DNA from: Thozetella sp. PMI_491
Lineage: Eukaryota; Ascomycota; Sordariomycetes; Chaetosphaeriales; Chaetosphaeriaceae
NCBI GenBank assembly: GCA_021432635.1
Contig: MU270106.1
Span: 4,087 to 68,086, forward strand
Length of the DNA: 64,000 nt
Direction of reading: 5' to 3'
The notes below the pieces were generated by a model that ran no database searches, had not been told where the DNA came from, and saw only the letters and a list, made by a program, of their open reading frames with translations. Positions 56,190-64,000 of the stretch are shown here, piece by piece (the stretch's first letter is position 1; each line of letters starts with the position of its first letter). The position numbers and the translations under genes are program-made.

Positions 56190-58139
56190 CTAATGCCCCC
56201 TCGAGGTTGAAATATCCCTGGAGTCCGCCCAGTCAGCGTGGCACAACCTACCACTTTGCTGCTCAACTTCCACCCACTCCTCGCTTCCTATGCAAGCCAG
56301 GCACCACAGTACAGAGTTGGGGTCATACATCTTCTTTATGGCCTGCAGTCTAGCGAAGTTATTCCCGAAGAAGTCATACTGCCAGTTCAGGTCATAGGGG
56401 TCTCCTTCGTTGAAGTACGCACCGCTGTCTGGTGCAAGTATCCGCAGCTGTTGGACGCGTCCGTACGTCATGCGATCTATCGTGGGTTTTGCCATCTCGA
56501 AGCTGAACCAATCTGGGAAGCCCTCGGTGACGATCAAATGCACGACAGCATCGCGCCATGCAGGGTTCATAGCCACGTCGTCCCCACGCCGGTCACTATT
56601 CGCTACGAGCTGCCCCTGTATAAAGATTGGCGGCCCGCCAGTTGCTGGTGTTGTGAGATTCTGCAGAACAACGCTCAACCGCTCTGTATTCTCCAGTGCG
56701 CTAGAAGGTAGGAAACGCGATCCGAGAGAACCACCGCTAGTGCCAACAGCTTCTCCGCTAACGACGGAATTCCACATGGACAGAAAGTTCGGCTTATGGT
56801 CGAAAGTCGAGATGTAGGATACCGAAGTGCCGTTCAAGGCGTCTAGCCATTGCACTAGAGGTGCGACGAGAGATTCGATTGTGCCGTTAGGCTTGTCGTA
56901 GACATTGAGATTCCAACGAAGCGTCCACCTCTCGATACCTGCGAAGCCTGGTGGAACAAGTATCATGTAACCTTGCATGCCGCCCGACTTCAAGCGAGGT
57001 AAATCCGATAATAGTTGTGCCATAAGGCTCAGAAACGTGGTGGAATTTGTTTCCGGAAGTGCTGAGATGGTGAGACCGTGCCGGGAAGTTTGCGGCGAAG
57101 GATAGGCCCTCATAGTCACTTCGGTTATGACACCAAAGGTGCCGCCGCCGCCGCCACGTATAGCCCAGAAGAGGTCAGGGTTTTGGCAGGCATTCGCAGT
57201 CACGAGTTCCCCCGTCGGTGTGACCACTCTTGCTTGGAGGACATTGTCGGCCCCCATCCCGTAGGTGCTAGACAATGGACCGTGGCCGCCGCCGGTGAAC
57301 CATCCCACGACGCCCACTTCCTGGTCTGAGCCGGCTACAATCACGCTGCCGTGTGCATCCGCGAACTCGTAAACAGTTCGAACTCTCTCGCCTGCCGCGA
57401 AAGTGGCCGCTCTCTGAGTCAGGTTCACAGTGGTGCAACCCTCCGGTTGGAAGTCTTCGTGCCATTGGGCGCCACGGAGATTGTGCGTCCAGACACTAAT
57501 TTCGTTAGCTCACCTTCCACAGACCTGAATATTTAAGTCGGGTTTGACTTACGAGAGGCTACCATAAGCGGTGCTTCGTCCCTGAAATGAATGACCAGTG
57601 CTCTTAATATTGAGTCGGATATTCTTCTCATTGGCAAATCGTACAACGGCTTGGATGTGAGATATGTTTGTGGCGTTGAGGGAATAAACAGGATAGCCTC
57701 CGATTTTACAGCCTTTTGTTCCTGCGTCGGGATCCCCGTTAACGCTTGTGCCGTTTGGAAACAGAGGCGGACAAGTATTGTTCGCCCACCAGGGGAAGCC
57801 GATGCTAACGGGGTCCGCCGCATGGAATGTCGAGTTGTGCCAGCTCGCTGCAATAAATTCGCACGCCGATGGGTTATATTCTAGCGCATTAGGATAGCAC
57901 ACCGACGCTGGAGGAACGGCATGAATAAGCTGGCCGGAAACGGTTTCGTTCAGAGCGTCGAACTCGCTGTCATCGGGCCAACAGACATCAGTCGGTGCCT
58001 GGTCGAACCCCGGTTAGAGAGGATTCCCGCAGCTAGTACTTGCTTTACTTACACATTTACATTTTTCCGGCGTACCGGCGTGGCATCTATTGGCCAGCGC
58101 GAGCAGAGTGAGAGTTACTCCGAGTATAGTGGTATTCAT
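56190..58139 (-). CDS. FAD-linked oxidoreductase, BBE type, secreted
   Basis: Spliced model on the minus strand: 58139-58053, 57998-57553, 57495-56190, giving 612 aa. The first exon is a signal peptide (TTILGVTLTLLALANRCHA). An FAD-binding_4 domain follows, with IKSTGHSFQGRSTAYG (His for covalent flavin linkage), GWFTGGGHGPLSSTYGMGADNVL and FWAIRGGGGGTFGVITE. The berberine-bridge-enzyme C-terminal domain has YFNEGDPYDLNWQ and FGNNFARLQAIKKMYDP, then WCLACIGSEEW. Members oxidise alcohols, carbohydrates or alkaloid intermediates with oxygen, producing peroxide. Several glycosylation sites support secretion. No neighbouring pathway genes point to a substrate. Confidence 0.92.
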
Positions 58140-59574
58140 TTCTGGAGTAGGCGGTGATAAGTGCTGAGACTGAGCGTGCTGAGAACATTAGTAGAGTTTG
58201 GGTGATGAACTATGAGTATTTATACGAGTGAGAGACATTCCCTATCATCGAGGCTCACTACACCGTGGTGCCTACCTAGATAGCCAATTGAGCTTTGGAC
58301 AAGGATTCTCGCACGAGGTCGCTGCGCCACGTTGTATGACCGTCTTTGGGGCTTTGAATCGCCCGGATTATGCGGAAGGCTAGGTATTGGAAGATAGCTT
58401 TTGCGGGCAGTACTCCACAAATGAATCTACTTCACAATCTTGCCAAGGTGAGCATAGAGGGACTTTTGACGGAGTATATACGAGCTACACGCTACGTCGC
58501 AATTAGCTATTGCTCATATGCGGAGATCACACTAGGTTGGGTATTCTCATAACCACATTTGCACGCTCGACTACCTCCTGCGTAAGCTATGGACGGAAGC
58601 ACACCTGTCACCTGAGACTTGGTATGGGCAAGGTTTCTGCTGCTGACACAGCGCATACCGTACGAACGGTAGGTACAATTTTCGAAGGCGAAAACCAATA
58701 TGCCCTCAAGGCGCACTTGTGGCACTACAGGAGAAAAGGCCTAGTAGTCTGTGCGGCGAGTGCCTACGTCAAGCAGCCCGAAATACTCTGATATGTCCCA
58801 GTCCCAATACTTAATTAGCAAGCACTGCCATTCGAGAAATGGACCAAATAGGGTAATAAGTGGGCTTATATGTGGCAAATTATCTCATGTCTCAACAAGC
58901 CGGGGTCCGGTGCCGCCTTAAAATCCTCGTGGTAGTCAACAACTGTAGTAACTCGCGAAATAGACCATTTTAGGAATAAATCCGTTACGCTAGGGAGGGT
59001 TGCGTCAGCAAGTAGACTCTTGCTCTCGTTCCGACATTTAGCAAGCAACTGCATTTCGAGAAATGAACCAAATTTGGTAATAAGTGGGTTCATATGGGAG
59101 TATCGTATTATCATTCATAGCCACAACAAGCCAGCTTGCCAGGGTCCTTTACTTTAGTGTTCTCGCGGCTCCCGACATGGCTGCAGTGCCTCGAAGAATA
59201 ACCCTTCTTCGAAATCGACGGCTACAGTCCGGGAGAACTCTGGCAGCAGGTAAGCCGACTGGTTCTGTGGCCGATAGATGACGTGTTCGGGGGATTAATA
59301 ATCTTGCAGGCTGGCCCTCAATATATATAAGTACCTAGGTAATAATCTTCTAGCGGAATCGGAACCGCGTGACTTTGCTAGAAATTTTGTACATGGGCCC
59401 TACCTTCCAGGATTGGATCTCTTGGTCGCCCCCACGAACAACGCCGAACAAACGATTGAGTGTCACTCCCTAACGTTATGACATTCGTCTAGGGCCTAAA
59501 CTATCGCCCAGCGAGTATCTATTTGCAACAATCTAGTCCTTAAGTGAGACACTCTATCGCCGTTCGAGGTGGGT
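58140..59574. other. Intergenic, 1.4 kb, with a degenerate repeat
   Basis: This holds the promoter of the FAD oxidase on its left and of the HET gene on its right, plus the repeat at 58816-59096. No gene recognised. Confidence 0.55.
58816..59096. repeat. Degenerate direct repeat, three units
   Basis: The units at 58816-58872 and 59039-59096 share tagcaagca, tcgagaaatg and accaaat...ggtaataagtggg...atatg with few differences. A weaker third copy (tcgcgaaatagacca, 58953) lies between them, giving spacings of about 121 and 103 bp. Some differences are C/T or G/A. Origin unknown. Confidence 0.6.
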
Positions 59575-62163
59575 ATGCCGGAACCAAATACACTTTGCGA
59601 CCTTTGCGCGCAACTAGATGTCTTCTGTGGCGTTCAAGATCTCAAGTTGCATGAGGGAGAAACGCGGCTCACGTCAACGGGGCTTCCCTCTCGGTGGTAT
59701 AAAAATCTCTCTATCGTGCAACGCTCCGCTGCGACGTGCTATCTCTGCTCCCTTGTGTTGAAGGGGTGGAGGGAGCACAGAAAAGTTAGGATCAAGGACG
59801 AGGGAGATGCCGGGAACTACAGTATCAGGTACCCACCGCAAGACCTCCTCTTCGACATTGTCGATATTGCTGTGTACTGTGCGCCGAATTCTAGTGTCAC
59901 GCTTGAATTGATTGTAGAGGGCAGCCAGTGGCGCTCCGACTGCGTCTTTCTCAAAGTCATCTGCAACGCTGGAGGTGACGGCGCGGTCTCGTCCATGGAT
60001 ATTAACGGGCCTTTGGTAGCCGAGTTTCGCGTGTTTGTGGATCCGGATGTCAATTCCTGCTCTGGTGAAAAGGCAATGCAAGACGATGGTGAAGTGACAG
60101 ATGAAGCACTGGAAGGAGAAAGAGCGGATATTGAAGCCTACGAAGGGGGAGAACCGGTGCACACCGGCCGACATTTTAATGGCTGGGTGAAATACCTAAA
60201 CCAAAGCGTGGCTGTGGACCCCCTTATTGACAGAGCAGTCGCAGTCGCACGGGAATGGCTGCATGGCTGCGAGAAGCAGCACGGAGAACGATGCAAACCA
60301 CCGTACATGCCCACGAACCCGTCGTGGGAGAACATGCCTACCCGTGTGCTATATATCCCTCCAGAAGGCACAACGATCTACCTAAAGGTTCCACGCGAAG
60401 CGAAACTGGATGACGGCAGGTACGTCGCCCTGAGCCACTGCTGGGGCGTTCCAGATGATGCTCCTCCTTTCACTACGACAACGTTGAACCTTCAAGAGCG
60501 GATGGATGGAATCAGCCTGCGAGAGCTACCAGCGACCTTCCTCGATGCTGTAAAGATCGTACGGGCTTTGGGCCTGAGATATCTTTGGATCGACAGCCTG
60601 TGCATTATCCAAGATAACGGAGAGTGGGTCACCGAGTCCGCGAAGATGGGGAATGTCTATCGCGATGCCCATCTTGTTTTGGCCGCTGCTAGAGGTGTCT
60701 CCGACGGGGCGGGTTTCCTAGGTCCTAGGAAGATGCTGGACGTGGTCTACCTGCCGCCTCAACAGACCGCGGCTCTCGGTCTTCAGCTGCTCCCGCCTGA
60801 TGGCACTTTCCAAGGCAGCACCAACGGGCGGCGGTGGACGTCAAACGGAGGACTCGGCCCCGATCCCGTCAACGACGAGCCCCTCACTGACCGAGCATGG
60901 TGCCTCCAGGAACGCTACCTAGCGACACGCTGTCTCCAGTACTGCTCTCGGCAGATGATCTGGGAGTGCCAACTAGCGCGCGCAAGCGAAAACGGTGATA
61001 TTTTACTCCAAGAAGGCAGCTACTTTCAAACACTGTGCGCTGGGGCCGTCGAGAAATCCACTGTTTTTCAGCGTGACAAAGACCAGCGCCGCCCCGACTG
61101 GGAAGACGCCAGTATTAGGTGGGCCGATTGGTATCGGATGGTGGAAGGGTACACGGCTCGCCACATCACCTATGACAAGGACAGGCTGCCGGCAGTCGCT
61201 GGCCTGGCGACGGCCGTCGGAACAGCCACCGGTCAGCGAGACTACATGGCGGGCCTATGGGAGACAGGGCTGCTTGAAGGGCTGATGTGGAGTCGCAAAG
61301 ACCCGGACCGATCGCTAACATTGCCGGACACTTGGACCGCCCCCTCGTGGTCGTGGGCCTCGGTCAAGGGAGCCGTGCACTTCCCGGTGTACAACTGGTA
61401 CAATACCAGAGCGGCATGGAAAGCGAGGATGGCCAATTATGAGCCACTGGCTGTGTACTGCGACTATACTTTCGAAACGATGCGCAAGGATAGCAAGGAT
61501 AGCAAGGATCGTTTTGGGCAGCTGACAAAGGCCAGTCTGTCTATTGAAGCACCTCTACTACCAGTCATTTCCATGCAGCCGCGCCCAGCAGAAACTCCCG
61601 GTGCATTTCGCCTACTTGACAACCTCACAGCCCGGTCTCCTGTAGCAGACCATATGGTTCAACTGCAGCTGGACCCGGTGTCGCAGGTCTGGGTTGACTG
61701 CGGCTTCGACACGGGAGCTGAGGTCGACCAGCATGGCCTCTTCGTGGTGTTGCTAGCCCGGTTGCCACATCTCGTCGATCAGAGCTGCCTAGACCAGCGT
61801 TTTGGCCTGTTGGTACGGAAGCTGGGCGACAGCACGTATCAACGAGTAGGGTTCGTGGACGGCTGCCTACTCCAAACAAATCGGGAGGCTATATCGCGAT
61901 GGATAGAGATGCAGCCTACATACTGGAAGCACAACAACGCAGATCTAAGCAAAAAAAAACTGGATGCTTTGATTTCGAAAATGGTCAAACAGCTGCGAAA
62001 ACAGCTCGAGGAGAATGAGAAATCCGGCGCTGCTATGCAGTTAGAATACCGCGAACAGCATCGGTTGGCCCAATCGCAATACGACCTGGATGAAGCCGAG
62101 CCACCAAACATCCTCGCTCCCGACCCATTCATACTTCCACGAACCAGAGTAGTATTGGTATAG
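59575..62163 (+). CDS. HET-domain protein, large
   Basis: Intronless gene of 862 aa from the ATG at 59575; the frame is open two codons further to a GTG. An N-terminal cysteine-containing part (CDLCAQL, CYLCSLVLKG) precedes a HET domain (about 280-440) with RYVALSHCWG, LRYLWIDSLCIIQDN and RAWCLQERYLATRCLQY. APSWSWASVKG follows. A short KDS repeat (near 642) and a charged, coiled-coil-like C-terminal stretch rich in Lys, Gln and Glu (about 780-845) are visible. The domain order matches the HET gene at 33243, though the sequences differ. Function is by family only: possible allorecognition or defence signalling. Confidence 0.93.
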   Translation: MPEPNTLCDLCAQLDVFCGVQDLKLHEGETRLTSTGLPSRWYKNLSIVQRSAATCYLCSLVLKGWREHRKVRIKDEGDAGNYSIRYPPQDLLFDIVDIAVYCAPNSSVTLELIVEGSQWRSDCVFLKVICNAGGDGAVSSMDINGPLVAEFRVFVDPDVNSCSGEKAMQDDGEVTDEALEGERADIEAYEGGEPVHTGRHFNGWVKYLNQSVAVDPLIDRAVAVAREWLHGCEKQHGERCKPPYMPTNPSWENMPTRVLYIPPEGTTIYLKVPREAKLDDGRYVALSHCWGVPDDAPPFTTTTLNLQERMDGISLRELPATFLDAVKIVRALGLRYLWIDSLCIIQDNGEWVTESAKMGNVYRDAHLVLAAARGVSDGAGFLGPRKMLDVVYLPPQQTAALGLQLLPPDGTFQGSTNGRRWTSNGGLGPDPVNDEPLTDRAWCLQERYLATRCLQYCSRQMIWECQLARASENGDILLQEGSYFQTLCAGAVEKSTVFQRDKDQRRPDWEDASIRWADWYRMVEGYTARHITYDKDRLPAVAGLATAVGTATGQRDYMAGLWETGLLEGLMWSRKDPDRSLTLPDTWTAPSWSWASVKGAVHFPVYNWYNTRAAWKARMANYEPLAVYCDYTFETMRKDSKDSKDRFGQLTKASLSIEAPLLPVISMQPRPAETPGAFRLLDNLTARSPVADHMVQLQLDPVSQVWVDCGFDTGAEVDQHGLFVVLLARLPHLVDQSCLDQRFGLLVRKLGDSTYQRVGFVDGCLLQTNREAISRWIEMQPTYWKHNNADLSKKKLDALISKMVKQLRKQLEENEKSGAAMQLEYREQHRLAQSQYDLDEAEPPNILAPDPFILPRTRVVLV

Positions 62164-62445
62164 AGTTATCTTTGTTGCTCTGGCCATATGCGGCCATATG
62201 ATAGTCTGGGCCGTATGACAGTCATTGCGACCGACTCGGGTTAAAGATTGAAGTTATGACTAAAATATAATTAGAATAAACTCCTACTCTCCATGTTATT
62301 TCTGATCCATAGAGCACCTAGTAGAGCTGTATACGCGCAGGCGGAGGTAGTACCTGGGCTCTACACTAGATGGGGTAGAACCACTTCTTCTACCGGGACA
62401 TAGTGGCTAGTAGACCGGCGTGGGTCGCGCTTATTTCTATCATAT
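62164..62445. other. Intergenic before the retroelement
   Basis: Short 3' flank of the large HET gene. It contains a short duplicated tatgcggccatatga-like block at 62188-62216 and nothing else recognisable. Confidence 0.5.
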
Positions 62446-63130
62446 TGTCACAAAGGAAGCAGGGGTATAGCTCTCAGCTGAGCGCCAGCCTCACCAGCTG
62501 GAAGCAGGGAAAGCTTATGAACTGGCTCGGCAAGCAGCTGATCCATAAGCAGGGGATCCAGCTAAGCAAACAGTCTGTGATAGTCATAAGAGTATTCTGG
62601 TCTATTTAGGTAGTGGTTAAGTAAGTATAGGAAATGTATATATAATAAGTGTAAGCTTCTCTAGTATAGATGGGAAGTAAGTAAGTCTTTAACTGTTTAT
62701 TTTATAAGAGTTATTATATCTCTACTTTATTGTAACAGTTATATACCTGGTGATTAGCTAAGTTATATATTGTATAAGCTTAAAACTAATATAATGGATT
62801 TATATATATAATTGTTTTAATCTTTTACCCCTTTAAATAATTATCTAGATAGTTACTGTAATACCACGCACCTAGTATTACTGCGCTACACTGCCAGTAC
62901 GAGTTTTGCACTCGTTTGGCGCTGCCAACTAAAGGAATATATCGTATATAACTGTAGGTTTGGTAACAGAGGTTGATCCGTGCAGGAGCAAGATCGCGAA
63001 CCGTTCGGCTGCGAGTCGCTTACTCCCTATATGTAGGGCCCCCACAGCTGAGCCAGCCACTACACCGCACATATCATTACATTAACTGTTTACTTCATAA
63101 GAGCTACTGTGTCCCTACTCTGTTGTGACA
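62446..63130 (+). mobile_element. Internally deleted LTR retroelement with CATAT target duplication
   Basis: The left LTR runs from TGTCACAA (62446) to TTGTAACA (62737) and is related to the solo LTR at 21399. About 300 bp of internal sequence without coding capacity follows. The right end (about 63049-63130) repeats the LTR's start-side block cagctgag..ccagcc and its 3' part (ttaactgttta..ttcataagagctact), finishing TTGTGACA at 63130. Identical CATAT 5-mers flank the whole unit (62441-62445 and 63131-63135). No reverse transcriptase or gag is present, so it is non-autonomous or a deletion remnant. The left LTR is strongly AT-shifted, as expected after repeat-induced point mutation. Confidence 0.72.
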
Positions 63131-64000
63131 CATATCAGCCTAATATATAAGATGAATCTTGTTATTAAAGGTTTCTTATTTTGTGGGTCGGACGGTGCTG
63201 CTGCTTCGCTTTAACCTATGCCTAGATGCAACTAAACGGACTAAATTATTTTGTATTACTCTATAGGAAGTAAAAAGAGATAGTAAAATAAAGCCTAAAG
63301 ATATACTAGAATGAAAGAAGTAATCAGTAGCTTATAGATTATTAAAGCATGTGAAAGAAAGTACTAGCTTTTATAATAGGACAAGCTATACTCCCTAGGG
63401 ACTATAGGCTTTTAAAATATATATATCCTTGGCACTAGCAACTTCAAATTCCTTTATTCAGTGGCTGCTACTAGTTACCAATCCTACATCTAAGACTAAG
63501 ACAGCGCACTACCGGCCCCGCTGTGGCTAATGTTCTACGGCCCCTAAGCGGCACTACTAGGCTTGGGGTGGCGGGCATGTTGCTGCTAGCATTATACACT
63601 TAGGTAGTCAAGACTAGCGCACAACCCTCTTGCCTAGGTCTCTAGCACGAAGCCTAATCTTATAAATTTCACTACCTTCTGCAAGGATAGGACAGAAACG
63701 AACCTACCGGCCCGGGGGGGGGGGGGGGCTTACACATCCTCCCAGCTACAGTTGATACGAGACCGAGACTACCACCAACATAAAGCTAGGTGGGTCGCAT
63801 GGCTCGCTTGGAATTTGAGCACATACCGCCGTTTCTGCTCGTTCTATATCGACGCATGTGATACGCAAGTCCATATCATCTTTCTGCACAAATTCCTCCC
63901 TCTGCATGACTGATTGAACCGCGGCGTTCCCGCCCACTAAAGGGCAGCCGCCCCGGGTCGATACACCAAAGGTGCCTGCCTAAGATAGGTAGTTAGGTGC
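63131..64000. other. Gene-free AT-rich and low-complexity end of window
   Basis: No gene recognised. AT-rich sequence continues to about 63430. A 15-base G run lies at 63714-63728. Short frames near 63746-63937 have no recognisable motif. Confidence 0.6.

Overview
The window reads as chromosomal DNA of a filamentous ascomycete (Pezizomycotina). Most genes carry short introns of about 45-115 nt with GT..AG ends, often with a CTAAC/CTAAT-like branch site, and the gene content is typical of the group: NRPS-like enzyme, ABC-G pump, P450s, HET-domain proteins, DUF3176, GLEYA domain, S10 carboxypeptidase and BBE oxidase. No rRNA, tRNA, CRISPR or bacterial operon structure was seen. Gene models were built by hand from six-frame translations, splice-site inspection and family motifs. 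No database search was run.

Region 1 (about 0.3-26.7 kb) looks like a specialised-metabolite gene cluster centred on an isocyanide synthase of the DIT1/PvcA family (11982-13746, +). Two genes upstream lies an adenylation-thiolation-acyltransferase protein (304-4259, +). Adenylation, thiolation and transferase are the domains that, as I recall, follow the isocyanide synthase domain in the fused CrmA protein of Aspergillus fumigatus. Here the two halves are separate genes with a full-size PDR-type ABC transporter (5924-10624, +) between them. Downstream come two related P450s transcribed divergently (15103-16863, - and 19193-21023, +), a secreted DJ-1/PfpI protein of the superfamily that contains bacterial isonitrile hydratase (23390-24447, +), and a siderophore-transporter-type MFS protein (24901-26676, -). 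A plausible joint role is to make an isocyanide, load or acylate a partner acid, oxidise the product, export it, move a metal-bound form, and detoxify or convert the isonitrile to a formamide. The family assignments are firm; the pathway is inference.

Region 2 (26.7-29.7 kb) is about 3 kb without a convincing gene.

Region 3 (29.8-62.2 kb) is an accessory-looking mosaic. It holds a GLEYA-type secreted protein, an unrecognised secreted protein, four HET-domain genes (33.2, 39.0, 44.7 and 59.6 kb), a PaxM-like FAD monooxygenase, a Dal5-type MFS permease with a nearby relic of one of its exons, a DUF3176 membrane protein, an alpha/beta hydrolase, a caspase-like gene broken by a frameshift, a serine carboxypeptidase and a BBE-type FAD oxidase.

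Region 4 (62.2-64.0 kb) is AT-rich and repetitive. It contains an internally deleted LTR retroelement (62446-63130) flanked by a CATAT duplication. A related solo LTR (21399-21674) lies inside the biosynthetic region. Other repeats are a degenerate direct repeat at 17.8/18.1 kb, a three-unit degenerate repeat at 58.8-59.1 kb, and short repeated motifs upstream of the isocyanide synthase gene.
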